Source of the DNA: Streptomyces sp. NBC_01296 | GTDB lineage: Bacteria > Actinomycetota > Actinomycetes > Streptomycetales > Streptomycetaceae | Length of the DNA: 64,000 bases | Reading direction: 5' to 3' | Assembly (NCBI RefSeq): GCF_035984415.1 | Contig: NZ_CP130720.1 | Span: 7,936,001-8,000,000, forward strand | Part shown: positions 49,768 through 58,140 of the stretch, one piece after another | Position numbering within the stretch: position 1 is the stretch's first letter | How the letters are laid out: each line of letters starts with the position of its first letter | The notes under the pieces: generated by a model | Database searches by the model: none | The model's input: only the letters and a program-made list of their open reading frames with translations | Told to the model about the DNA's origin: nothing | Position numbers and translations under genes: made by a program

Positions 49768-50703
49768 CTACTTCACCGAACCGGCCATCACGCCCTGGAC
49801 GAAGTGCCGCTGGAAGGCGAAGAAGACGACGAGCGGGACCACCAGCGACAGGAACGCACCCGGCGCGAGGACGCCGATGTTGCTCCCGAACTGCCGCATC
49901 TGGGACTGCAGTGCGACCGTGAGCGGCTGGGACCCGCTGTCCGCGAAGAGCAGTGCCACGAGCATGTCGTTCCAGACCCAGAGGAACTGGAAGATGGCCA
50001 GGCTCGCGATGGCCGGCCGGCCGAGCGGCAGCACGAGCCGCGAGAAGATCCGCCACTCGCTGCCGCCGTCCATCCGGGCGGCTTCCAGCATCTCGCGCGG
50101 TATCTCGGCGAAGTAGTTGCGCAGCAGGAAGACCGCGAACGGCAGCCCGTAGGCGACGTGGAAGAGGACGACTCCGGCGATCGTGCCGAACAGCCCCACC
50201 GCGCCGAAGAGTTTGGCCACGGGCAACAGCCCGATCTGCACGGGCACGACCAACAGCCCGACGACCACGAGGAAGATGCCGTCCCGGCCGGGGAATTCCA
50301 GCCACGCGAAGGCGTATCCGGCGAGTGCCGCGATGCCGACCACCAGGACGGTGGTCGGGACCGAGATGAGGACGGTGTTCCCGAAGGCCGCAGCGATGCC
50401 GGAGTCCTTCAGCAGGGCGCCGTAGTTGTCCAGGGACAGCTGGGACGGGTCGGTCAGCGCGGTCCACCAGCCGTCGGAGGCGTTGTCCCGCTCGGAGCGC
50501 ATCGAGGACAGGAACAGGCCCGCCAGCGGGGTGATCCACACGAGGGCGACCAGGATCAGCAGGCCCTGGACGACCGAGCTGCGCAGCAGGCGCGACAGCC
50601 GGCTCCCGCGACGCGGTCCCTGCGCGGAGGGGGCCGGGACGGGCTTCACCGGCGGTGTCGCCCGCCAAGGCCGCCGGCGCTCGATGGTGCTGTGGCTGCT
50701 CAT
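49768..50703 (-). CDS. ABC sugar permease, MalG/AglG-like
   Basis: A 311-residue inner-membrane subunit of a CUT1 importer. About six helices are present; the cytoplasmic EAA loop, EAARMDGGSEWRIFSRLVLPLGRP, sits near residue 215-240 and contacts the ATPase. It has a Pro/Arg-rich N-terminal tail (RRRPWRATPPVKPVPAPS). Its ATG overlaps the MalF-like stop by 4 nt (ATGA). Last gene of the operon GH13, binding protein, MalF, MalG. No ATPase follows; Streptomyces CUT1 importers usually share a multitask ATPase (MsiK) encoded elsewhere. Confidence 0.93.
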   Translation of the reverse strand: MSSHSTIERRRPWRATPPVKPVPAPSAQGPRRGSRLSRLLRSSVVQGLLILVALVWITPLAGLFLSSMRSERDNASDGWWTALTDPSQLSLDNYGALLKDSGIAAAFGNTVLISVPTTVLVVGIAALAGYAFAWLEFPGRDGIFLVVVGLLVVPVQIGLLPVAKLFGAVGLFGTIAGVVLFHVAYGLPFAVFLLRNYFAEIPREMLEAARMDGGSEWRIFSRLVLPLGRPAIASLAIFQFLWVWNDMLVALLFADSGSQPLTVALQSQMRQFGSNIGVLAPGAFLSLVVPLVVFFAFQRHFVQGVMAGSVK

Positions 50704-52049
50704 GCTCCGCTCCTTCGGAAACGCCGGATGTTGAAGACCATCGCCGGGACGACCAGCAGCAGGAGCACCACGCTCAGCGCGCTGCCGAGCCCCTGGTCGT
50801 TGCCGCCGCCGAACGAGACCAGCCACATCCGTGTGGCCAGTACGTTCGCCTCTTCCTGGACCGGTCCCGGCGCGATGATGTAGACGAGGTCGAAGACCTT
50901 CATCACGTTGATCACCAGGGTCACGAACACCACGGTGAGCACGGGCGCGAGCAGCGGCACGGTGATCCTGCGGAAGATCTGGCCCTCGCTGGCCCCGTCC
51001 ATCCGCGCGGCCTCCAGCGCATCGCGCGGGATCGCCGCGAGCCCGGCGCCGATCAGGACCATCGCGAAGCCGGTCCACACCCACAGGTACGCACCGATGA
51101 TGGCCGGCGTCACCAGCGCGGGGCCGAGCCAGTTCACGCCCTGGTACGGCGCCGCGAAGTTGGCCGCGGGCAGCCGTACGGTGTACGCGCCGTCGGCCAG
51201 CCCGGTGAAGCGGAACGACCCGTCGGCGGAGGCGGTCGTGGTCGCGGCGACCCGGCCGTCGTTCCGTACGACCTCGACCGTCATGCCGGGCAGGCCCTTC
51301 TCGCCCGGGTCGACCCTGCCCGGTGTGCCGGCGCCGCCGGGGGCGAAGTCGAGGTAGACGACGCCCCCGATTCCGTCCGCGCCGGGCGCCGCGGCAGCGG
51401 CGGCCTTCGCGTCGGCGGGTATCGCGTCGGGTGCCACCCCGACGAAGCCGAGGCTGACCGTATCGCCGGGACGTACGGTCTGCCCGGTGCTGTACGGCCC
51501 GCCCGCCCGGCCGGTCAGACCCTGGCCCTCGCGGGCACGGGCCGTCGGATAGGCGGCGGTGTCGTCGAAGCTGTCGTGCACGCCGACGACGACCGCGTTG
51601 AGCACGCCCCGGTTGGGGTCCTGCTCGTAGGCGAGCCGGAAGACGATGCCCGCGGCGAGGAACGACACGGCCATCGGCAGGAAGAGCACCAGCTTGAACG
51701 CGGTCGCCCAGCGCACCTTCTCGGTGAGCACGGCGAGCATCAGCCCGAGTCCGGTCAGCAGGAGGGGGGCGACGACGACCCAGATGGTGCTGTTGCGGAT
51801 CGCCTTGAGGGTGGCCGGGTCGTCGATGATCGCCGCATAGTTCCCGGCGCCGACGAATCGGTCGCCGCTGGCGTCGAAGAGACTGCGGCCGACGGAGAAG
51901 ACGACCGGGTAGACGACCAGCGCGCCGAGCAGCAGCAGGGCGGGCAGGACGAAGGCGATCGCCAGGCGGCGTTTCCTTCGCTGGGCCCGGCGCCGCGGGT
52001 TCGCCGCGGCGCGGGCGGCCCGGGTGCGGGCGGTCAGGGTGTCAGCCAT
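50700..52049 (-). CDS. ABC sugar permease, MalF/AglF-like, with Cna-B-like insertion
   Basis: A 449-residue permease; typical actinobacterial homologues have about 300. Helices 1-3 lie at 30-55, 88-108 and 117-140. An inserted extracytoplasmic segment (145-308) precedes helix 4 and includes a Cna-B/SdrD-like beta sandwich (about 245-294: GLPGMTVEVVRNDG, ATTTASADGSFRFTGLADG, YTVRLP). Helix 4 and the EAA loop DALEAARMDGASEGQIFRR follow. E. coli MalF also carries its large P2 loop between helices 3 and 4 that touches the binding protein; this insertion is at the same place. Part of the alpha-glucoside operon. Confidence 0.9.
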   Translation of the reverse strand: MADTLTARTRAARAAANPRRRAQRRKRRLAIAFVLPALLLLGALVVYPVVFSVGRSLFDASGDRFVGAGNYAAIIDDPATLKAIRNSTIWVVVAPLLLTGLGLMLAVLTEKVRWATAFKLVLFLPMAVSFLAAGIVFRLAYEQDPNRGVLNAVVVGVHDSFDDTAAYPTARAREGQGLTGRAGGPYSTGQTVRPGDTVSLGFVGVAPDAIPADAKAAAAAAPGADGIGGVVYLDFAPGGAGTPGRVDPGEKGLPGMTVEVVRNDGRVAATTTASADGSFRFTGLADGAYTVRLPAANFAAPYQGVNWLGPALVTPAIIGAYLWVWTGFAMVLIGAGLAAIPRDALEAARMDGASEGQIFRRITVPLLAPVLTVVFVTLVINVMKVFDLVYIIAPGPVQEEANVLATRMWLVSFGGGNDQGLGSALSVVLLLLVVPAMVFNIRRFRRSGA

Positions 52050-52059
52050 GGTGGCCGCC

Positions 52060-53394
52060 TCAGTTCCCGTACGCCTTGGCGGCTGCGGCCTCGAGCTCCG
52101 CGGCCGTGCCCTGCGGGTTCGAGGGGTCGCGCAGGAAGTCCTGGAGGAGCTTCCATTCGCCCGCGCCCTTGGTGCCGCCGAACGCGGCCGGGGCCTGGTC
52201 CGACATGTCGAAGCGGACCGAGTTGCCCGCCGCGACCAGCGACTTGGCGGTGCTGCGGGTGGTGTCGTCGCCGTACGCGGCGAGGTCGACCTCGGTGTTC
52301 GGGGACAGGAATCCGCCCGCGCCGGCCCAGACCTCGGCCGCCTCGGGGCCGGCCAGGAATTCGACCAGCTTCATGCCGGCCTTGTTGTTCTTGGCGTCCT
52401 TGAGGACGACGGCCGCGTCACCGCCGCTGACCACCGGCGTCGTACCACCGTCGACCGCGGGGAAGGGGAAGAACTTGGCGTCCTCCCCGAGCTTCTTGCC
52501 GAACTGGTCCTTGGCGACCCCGCCGACGAAGTCGCCCTCGTAGACCATGCCCGCCTTGGGCTGAGGGCCGAAGACCTGCTCGACCGACGAGGGGAAGTCG
52601 GTGCCGAGCGCGCTCTGGGCGCCGCCGGCGACGAGCTGCTTGTCCTTGAACAGTTCGCCGAGGGTGGTCAGCGCCTTGACGACGCTGTCGTCGGTCCACT
52701 TGATCTTGTGCTGGGCGAGCTGGTCGTACTTCTCCGGCCCGGCCTGCGAGAGGTAGATGTTCTCGAACCAGTCGGTGAGGGTCCAGCCGTCCTCGCCGGC
52801 TATGGCGAAGGCCGGGCGGCCGGAGTCGGCGAGCGTACGGCCGGCCTTCAGCAGGTCGGCGTAGCTCTTGGGCTCGCTGACACCGGCCTGGGCGAAGGCT
52901 TCGGGTGCGTACCAGACGGTCGACTTGTGGGCGGCCTTGAAGTACAGGCCGTAGTACTTGCCGTCGACGCTGCCGTAGTTCTCCCACACCGGGGCGAGGG
53001 AGGCGCCGGCCGTCTTGGCGGCCTGGTCGGACAGGGGGAGGAGCCAGCCCTCCTTGGCGAACTGCCGGAGCACGCCCACCTGGGGAACCATCACCACGTC
53101 GGGCGCGTTGCCGCCCTCGATCTTGCTTCCGACGAAGGTGGAGACGTTGTCGCCGGAGGGGACGAAGACCGTCTTGGCGCCGGTCTTCGCGGTGAAGGCG
53201 TCCAGGACCTTCTTGAAGTTCTTCTGCTCGCTGCCGGTCCAGACACCGGCCACGGTGACGGTCTGGCCGCTCAGTTCACCGCCGCTCGCGGTTCCGGTGG
53301 TGCCGCCGCCGCAAGCGGTGGCGCCGAGGGCGAGGGCGAGGGCCGCCGATGCGGTGGCAGCGGTCCGCCGGGTCGTCTTGCTGGGTCGTCGCAT
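52060..53394 (-). CDS. Alpha-glucoside-binding lipoprotein (AglE/CUT1 type)
   Basis: A 444-residue solute-binding protein. Lipobox ending in Cys28 (LALGATAC), then a Gly/Thr linker. The body is a family 1 fold: VAGVWTGSEQKNFKKVLDAF, GNAPDVVMVPQVGVLRQFA, YGLYFKAAHKSTVWYAPEAF and GEDGWTLTDWFENIYL, close to AglE-like alpha-glucoside binders. It would capture maltose/trehalose-type sugars outside and pass them to the two permeases. ATG 53394 with CAGGAGC. First transporter gene of the operon, 66 nt downstream of the glucosidase. Confidence 0.92.
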   Translation of the reverse strand: MRRPSKTTRRTAATASAALALALGATACGGGTTGTASGGELSGQTVTVAGVWTGSEQKNFKKVLDAFTAKTGAKTVFVPSGDNVSTFVGSKIEGGNAPDVVMVPQVGVLRQFAKEGWLLPLSDQAAKTAGASLAPVWENYGSVDGKYYGLYFKAAHKSTVWYAPEAFAQAGVSEPKSYADLLKAGRTLADSGRPAFAIAGEDGWTLTDWFENIYLSQAGPEKYDQLAQHKIKWTDDSVVKALTTLGELFKDKQLVAGGAQSALGTDFPSSVEQVFGPQPKAGMVYEGDFVGGVAKDQFGKKLGEDAKFFPFPAVDGGTTPVVSGGDAAVVLKDAKNNKAGMKLVEFLAGPEAAEVWAGAGGFLSPNTEVDLAAYGDDTTRSTAKSLVAAGNSVRFDMSDQAPAAFGGTKGAGEWKLLQDFLRDPSNPQGTAAELEAAAAKAYGN

Positions 53395-53459
53395 GATGAG
53401 CTCCTGTTCGGGAGGTCGGTACGTGGGAGGCCGGCAGCCGGGGAGGTCGGCCGGTGGGT

Positions 53460-55142
53460 TCAGGGGGTCGGGCACTCGGCCGTCCACCAGGCGGCGGTCG
53501 CCGCGGGGAGCACACCGTCGCGGCAGGGGCCGCTGGCGAGCAGCGGGGGCCCGGCGACCGGCGCGGGCACCGGCTCCGTGCCGAAGTTGACCGCGCAGAT
53601 CAGGCCGTCGCCGCGGGCGATCGCCAGTACCTGCGGGGGTGCGTCCAGCCAGCGCAGGGCGCCTTCGCCGAGCTGGGGCAGGCTGCGCCGCAGCTGGAGG
53701 CCCTCGCGGTAGAGGTGCCAGAAGGAACGGGTGTCGGCCAAGGCGCGGTCGGTGGCGTGCTCGGCGAACCACTCGGGCTGCGGCAGCCACGGTCTGGCGT
53801 CGGCCACGCTCTGGCTGAAGCCGAACGGGGAGGCGTGTCCCGACCAGGGCAGCGGCACGCGGCAGCCGTCCCGGACGTGCTTGCGGCTGCCGGTGCGGTG
53901 GAAGATCGGGTCGGTGAGGACCTCGTCCGGCAGGTCGAGCACCTCGGGAAGGCCGAGCTCCTCGCCCTGGTAGACGTACGCGGCACCCGGCAGCGCGAGC
54001 ATCAGCAGGGCGGCGGCGCGGGCCCGGGCGGCTCCCAGCCCGCTCCCTCCCACCCCGGGCTCGCCCGCGTACCGGGTGACCGTGCGCACCTGGTCGTGGT
54101 TGTTGAGCACCCAGGTGACGGTGGAGCCGGTGCCGGCGATGTCGCGTATCGCCTCGGTGATCGTCGAGCGGAAGGCCTCGGCGTCCCAGGGCGCGCTGAG
54201 CAGGTCGAAGAAGAACGCCTGGTGCAGCTCGTCGGGGCGGACGTACGCGGCGTGTTCGCGCGCGGTGGGCACGGACACCTCGCCGACCAGCAGCCGTTCG
54301 TGGCCGTCCCGGGCGGCGTACTCCTCGCACACCGAGCGCCAGCGGCGCCACACGGCGTGCACCTCGGGCCGGTTCCAGGCCAGCTGGTTGACGGCGTCGC
54401 GGGCGCGCTCGTCGGCTCCGGGGTCGTCCGAGTCGGGCAGCTCGGGGTGCTTGAACAGTCCGGCGGCGACGTCGATGCGGAAGCCGTCGACCCCGCGGTC
54501 CAGCCAGAAGCGCAGCACCTGCTCGAAGTCGTCGCCCACGGCCGGGTCGCGCCAGTTCAGGTCGGGCTGCTCGGGCGTGAAGAGGTGCAGGTACCACTCG
54601 CCGGGGGCGCCGTCGGGCCCGGTGGTCCGGCTCCAGGCGGGTCCGCCGAACATGGCGCGCCAGTTGTTGGGCGGCTCGGCACCGTCCGGGCCGCGGCCGG
54701 GCGCGAAGTGGAAACGGGAGCGCGGGGCGCTGCCCGGCGCTGCGGCGAGCGCTTCCAGGAACCACGGGTGCTCGCTCGAACAGTGGTTGGGGACGATGTC
54801 GAGCAGCAGCTTGAGCCCGAGCCGGCGGGCGTCGGACACCAGCCGGTCGAACTCGGCGAGGTCGCCGTAGACGGGGTCGACACCGCAGTAGTCGGCGACG
54901 TCGTAGCCGTGGTCGTGCTGCGGCGACGGGTAGAAGGGGCTGAGCCAGATGCCGTCGACACCGAGCTTGCGCAGGTAGGGGAGCCCGGCCCGGACGCCGG
55001 CCAGGTCGCCGATGCCGTCCCCGGTGCTGTCGAGGAAGCTGCGGACGTAGACCTGGTAGATCACCGCGTCGCGCCACCAGGGAGCAGGTGTCGCGGTGGT
55101 GCGGGAGGGGTGGCCGGTGTCGGCCGGAAGGGTGCTGAGCAT
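53460..55142 (-). CDS. GH13 alpha-glucosidase (oligo-1,6-glucosidase type)
   Basis: A 560-residue alpha-amylase-family enzyme. Conserved regions: DIVPNHCSSEHPW (region I), DGFRIDVAAGL with nucleophile Asp224 (region II), LLVGEVSVP with acid/base Glu288 (region III), and LNNHDQVRT with Asp350 (region IV). GIWLSPFYPSPQHDHGYDV is the exo-acting alpha-glucosidase signature. It lacks a signal peptide, so it acts on imported sugars in the cytoplasm. ATG 55142 is preferred; the frame upstream has no site. First gene of the importer operon; an operator-like sequence lies at 55204-55215. Confidence 0.94.
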   Translation of the reverse strand: MLSTLPADTGHPSRTTATPAPWWRDAVIYQVYVRSFLDSTGDGIGDLAGVRAGLPYLRKLGVDGIWLSPFYPSPQHDHGYDVADYCGVDPVYGDLAEFDRLVSDARRLGLKLLLDIVPNHCSSEHPWFLEALAAAPGSAPRSRFHFAPGRGPDGAEPPNNWRAMFGGPAWSRTTGPDGAPGEWYLHLFTPEQPDLNWRDPAVGDDFEQVLRFWLDRGVDGFRIDVAAGLFKHPELPDSDDPGADERARDAVNQLAWNRPEVHAVWRRWRSVCEEYAARDGHERLLVGEVSVPTAREHAAYVRPDELHQAFFFDLLSAPWDAEAFRSTITEAIRDIAGTGSTVTWVLNNHDQVRTVTRYAGEPGVGGSGLGAARARAAALLMLALPGAAYVYQGEELGLPEVLDLPDEVLTDPIFHRTGSRKHVRDGCRVPLPWSGHASPFGFSQSVADARPWLPQPEWFAEHATDRALADTRSFWHLYREGLQLRRSLPQLGEGALRWLDAPPQVLAIARGDGLICAVNFGTEPVPAPVAGPPLLASGPCRDGVLPAATAAWWTAECPTP

Positions 55143-55203
55143 CTCGCGTCGACCTGTTCTGCTGAATGCGAGAGCGCCCCGGATCGGTGCGCTGTTATGC
55201 ATG

Positions 55204-55215
55204 CATGTTAAGTAG
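55204..55215. promoter_or_regulatory. Operator-like CATGTTAAGTAG before the glucosidase operon
   Basis: CATGTTAAGTAG lies 62 nt before the GH13 ATG, in an AT-rich stretch with ATGCATGCAT just before it. The same 12-mer recurs, on the minus strand, inside the stem-loop at 55300-55332. It may be a half of a regulator site; I found no regulator gene for the operon in this window. Confidence 0.4.
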
Positions 55216-55299
55216 CAGCGACCGGAAGGTGTCAACGATGTGTCCAGAAACAGCGAAAAGCTGGGATGGTTTGTACCGAAGTGCCCGCATGCACGACGA

Positions 55300-55332
55300 A
55301 GGGCCTCTACTTAACATGTAAGTAGAGGCCCT
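55300..55332 (-). terminator. Strong stem-loop after the orphan binding-protein gene
   Basis: Fourteen-bp arms around ACATG; the core arms are GGGCCTCTACTTA (55301-55313) and TAAGTAGAGGCCC (55319-55331), with an A-T pair outside. It is 49 nt past the stop (55381) of the minus-strand gene. The loop-proximal part is a CTACTTA...TAAGTAG dyad that might also serve as an operator for the glucosidase operon. Confidence 0.75.
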
Positions 55333-55380
55333 CGGGAAGTGTCGGGGGAGTGGAGGCGTGGAGGAGGCGGAGTGGTGCGA

Positions 55381-56655
55381 TCAGCCCTTGCGGGACAGGG
55401 GCCCGAGCTCGCGCGCAAGCCGCGCCGTCGCCTGCTCTGGCGTCTGGCGCTGCGCCATCACGTCCTGCGCCACGGCCTGCACGGCGAGGCTCACCTGGTC
55501 GTAGCGCGGACTCTTCGGGCGGGGCACCGCCGACAGCACGCTCTGGCGGAGCGTGGGCAGGTACGGATACGCGCGGATCAGCTCGGGGTCCTCGTACAGC
55601 GCGGCGCGCACCGGTGGCAGCGAGCCCTCGGTGAGCACTTTCCGCTGGACCCGCTCACTGGTGAGGTAGGAGATCAGATCGGCCGCCGATGCCGGATGCC
55701 GCGCATGGCTGCTCACGGCGAGGTTGGAGCCGCCCAGCACGCTGGTGCCGGGCCCGTCGGGCCCGGGCAGGGGCACGGCGCCGAACCTGCCCGCGACCTT
55801 CGACCCGGGCGCGCCGGCGTCCGCGTACACGTACGGCCAGTTCCGCAGGAAGAGCAGCCGGCCGTCCTGGAACGCCTGCCGCGACTCCTCCTCCTTGTAG
55901 CCGAGCGCCTCGCGCGAGATCCAGCCGTCGCGCACCCCGTCCGCGAGGAACCGCAGTCCGGTGCGCGCCGCGTCGGAGTCCACCGTCACGCGCGCGCCGT
56001 CGTCGCGCAGGATCGAACCGCCCGCCGACTGCACGGCCTCGGTGACGTTGACAGTGAGGCCTTCGTAGGGCAGGAACTGGCCGGCGTAGCCGTCCAGTCC
56101 GTACTTCGGGGCGATCGTGCGTGCCTGGCGGACCAGCTCGGCCCAGGTGCGCGGTGGTTGCTCGCCTTCCTGCTCCAGGATGTCCTTCCGGTAGTAGAGC
56201 AGCCCCGCGTTCGTGACGTACGGGACCGCGTACAGCCTGCCGTCGAAGGTCGCGGTGTCGACGACCGGCCGCAGGAAGGCGTCCAGGGGGAAGCGGTCGC
56301 GCTCGAGCGGGGAGATCCATCCGGCCGCCGCGAACTCGGACGTCCAGGCGACGTCGATGTTCAGCACGTCGAACCGGTCGCGGCCCGACCGCAGTTCGCT
56401 GATCATCTGGGCCCGGGTCTCGTCCGCCGAATCGGGCAGCTCGACGAGCGAGACGCGCTCGTCGGGATGGCCGTCGTTCCAGTCGTCGAGCAGCGGGGAG
56501 AGGTAGTCGGTCAGATCGCCCGCCGTCACGAGCGTCAGGGGACCGCGCCCCTCCGCGGCCGGGCTCGCGTCGGCGCCCGCACCGAAACCGGCGTACCCCG
56601 CCAGCACCACCGCCCCGACCAGGAGAGCTCTACCCGCGGCACGCATCCACCGCAT
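55381..56655 (-). CDS. Orphan extracytoplasmic solute-binding protein
   Basis: A 424-residue family 1 binding protein. The N-terminus is hydrophobic (MRWMRAAGRALLVGAVVLAG) but lacks a lipobox Cys, so it is secreted or N-terminally anchored rather than a lipoprotein, which is unusual for a Gram-positive binding protein. Motifs: FDVLNIDVAWTSEFAAAGWI, RLYAVPYVTNAGLLYYRKDIL, FLRNWPYVYADAG and LGGSNLAVSSHARHP. These closely parallel the caspase-cluster lipoprotein at 24411. No permease genes are nearby. ATG 56655 with GGAGG. Divergent from the PadR gene. Confidence 0.88.
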   Translation of the reverse strand: MRWMRAAGRALLVGAVVLAGYAGFGAGADASPAAEGRGPLTLVTAGDLTDYLSPLLDDWNDGHPDERVSLVELPDSADETRAQMISELRSGRDRFDVLNIDVAWTSEFAAAGWISPLERDRFPLDAFLRPVVDTATFDGRLYAVPYVTNAGLLYYRKDILEQEGEQPPRTWAELVRQARTIAPKYGLDGYAGQFLPYEGLTVNVTEAVQSAGGSILRDDGARVTVDSDAARTGLRFLADGVRDGWISREALGYKEEESRQAFQDGRLLFLRNWPYVYADAGAPGSKVAGRFGAVPLPGPDGPGTSVLGGSNLAVSSHARHPASAADLISYLTSERVQRKVLTEGSLPPVRAALYEDPELIRAYPYLPTLRQSVLSAVPRPKSPRYDQVSLAVQAVAQDVMAQRQTPEQATARLARELGPLSRKG

Positions 56656-56704
56656 AGATTCCTCCCAGTGCACGATCCGGCTGCGCTGCCGACCATCGGT
56701 GGCC

Positions 56705-56712
56705 TATATATA
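56705..56712. promoter_or_regulatory. TATATATA tract in binding protein/PadR divergent region
   Basis: An AT-only octamer in an otherwise GC-rich 169-bp intergenic region between divergent genes, followed by TACTAG at about 56731. Probable promoter or PadR binding area; PadR sites are often AT-rich dyads. Confidence 0.35.
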
Positions 56713-56824
56713 CCCGTTAGGCATGGGCGATACTAGACGTCCAGGCAGACGAGGCGTACGGCGGCTGCACCCGGTCCGCTGCCGAGTGAACCGTTGACTA
56801 CGGAGCGGGAAGGAGGGGGAGCGA

Positions 56825-57331
56825 GTGCGGCTGGCGCTCCTTGCGCTCCTCACCCGTAGCCCTGCGCACGGTTACGAGCTGAAGCAGGACCTTGAGAAGC
56901 TCCTGGGTGCCGCGTACCCTCAGCCCAACGTCGGCCAGATCTACGTCACCCTCGGCAGGCTGGAGAAGAGCGGCCTCATCGAGGGCGAGGACGTCGAGCA
57001 GTCGGGCCGGCCCAACAAGCGCACGTACCGGCTGACCGACGCCGGGCGCGAGGCCGTACTGGCCTGGTTCGAGGAAACCGCCGAGGAGCCCCGGGTACGG
57101 GACGAGTTCTTCATGAAGCTCGCACTCGCACCGCAGTCGGGTCTGGCCGATCCGATCGCGCTGATCAACAAGCAGCGGCGGCAGTACCTCAACACCATGC
57201 GGGACCTGTCCAAGCTGGCGGCGGCCGAGGACCGCGACAACAAGATCTCCCAACTGCTGATCGAGGGCGCCATGCTGCACCTGCAGGCCGACCTCGACTG
57301 GCTGGAACGCTGTCAGGAGGAGCTGGAATGA
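56825..57331 (+). CDS. PadR-family transcriptional regulator
   Basis: A 168-residue PadR repressor. N-terminal winged helix: LALLALLTRSPAHGYELKQDL and PNVGQIYVTLGRLEKSGLIEG, followed by RTYRLTDAGREAVLAWF and a C-terminal helical dimer domain (QYLNTMRDLSKLA...). PadR/LmrR proteins repress adjacent multidrug exporters and release on drug binding. It directly precedes and overlaps an ABC-FtsX exporter by 4 nt (ATGA), so it probably autoregulates the operon. GTG start with GGAGGGGGAG. Confidence 0.92.
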   Translation: MRLALLALLTRSPAHGYELKQDLEKLLGAAYPQPNVGQIYVTLGRLEKSGLIEGEDVEQSGRPNKRTYRLTDAGREAVLAWFEETAEEPRVRDEFFMKLALAPQSGLADPIALINKQRRQYLNTMRDLSKLAAAEDRDNKISQLLIEGAMLHLQADLDWLERCQEELE

Positions 57332-58140
57332 GCGACGACGCCACCACCGACGCCACCACCGCTCCTGCCGTGCCCGCGCCGCCCGCCCCGCCCATCGTGC
57401 GCGCCGAGGGCCTGACCAAGACGCACCACGGCGAGGGCGTGCCCGTACATGCCGTGCGCGGGGTGGACCTGTCCGTCCGGCCGGGCGAGTTCGTCGCCGT
57501 CACCGGGCCGTCGGGAGCCGGCAAGTCCACGCTGCTGCATCTGATCGGCGGCCTCCAGCGGCCCGACAGCGGGAAGCTGTGGCTCGGCGGAGAGCGGGTC
57601 GACGAGTACCGCGAGGCACGCTGGGCGGTCCTCAGGCGCCGCAGCATCGGCGTCGTCTTCCAGTTCTTCAACCTCGTCTCCAACCTCACCGTCGCCGACA
57701 ACGTCGAACTGCCCGCGCTGCTCGCCGGCGCCTCCCCCAAGGCCGCCCGCGCCTCCCGCGCCGAACTGCTCGCCGAACTCGGCCTCGAAGGCCGCGAGCG
57801 CTCGATGCCCGGCGAGCTGTCCGGCGGCGAGCAGCAGCGGGTCGCGCTCGCCCGCGCCCTGGTCAACCACCCCACGCTGCTGCTCGCCGACGAACCGGCC
57901 GGCAGCCTGGACAGCAAGGGCACCCGCGAGGTGCTGCGGCTGCTCTCCCGGTTCCACCAGCGCGGCCAGACGATCATCATGGTCACCCACGACGCCCGGA
58001 TGGCCAGTGCCGCCGACCGCGTCATCAGCTTCTTCGACGGGCGCATAGCCGACGACGCGCAGCTCGACGGCGGCGGGCGGCGCGGGCCCGCCCGCGGCGT
58101 GTCCGGCGTACTGGACCTGGACCCGGAACCGAAGCGGTGA
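57328..58140 (+). CDS. ABC transporter ATP-binding protein (MacB/LolD type)
   Basis: A 270-residue ATPase. Walker A GPSGAGKST, Q-loop VVFQFFNLVSNL, signature LSGGEQQRVALARAL, Walker B LLLADEPAG and H-loop MVTHDA are all intact. It belongs to the group that pairs with FtsX-type permeases to export lipids, peptides or drugs rather than import. It has a 40-residue C-terminal extension of unknown role. Overlaps PadR (ATGA) and the permease (GTGA), forming a compact operon. Confidence 0.95.
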   Translation: MSDDATTDATTAPAVPAPPAPPIVRAEGLTKTHHGEGVPVHAVRGVDLSVRPGEFVAVTGPSGAGKSTLLHLIGGLQRPDSGKLWLGGERVDEYREARWAVLRRRSIGVVFQFFNLVSNLTVADNVELPALLAGASPKAARASRAELLAELGLEGRERSMPGELSGGEQQRVALARALVNHPTLLLADEPAGSLDSKGTREVLRLLSRFHQRGQTIIMVTHDARMASAADRVISFFDGRIADDAQLDGGGRRGPARGVSGVLDLDPEPKR

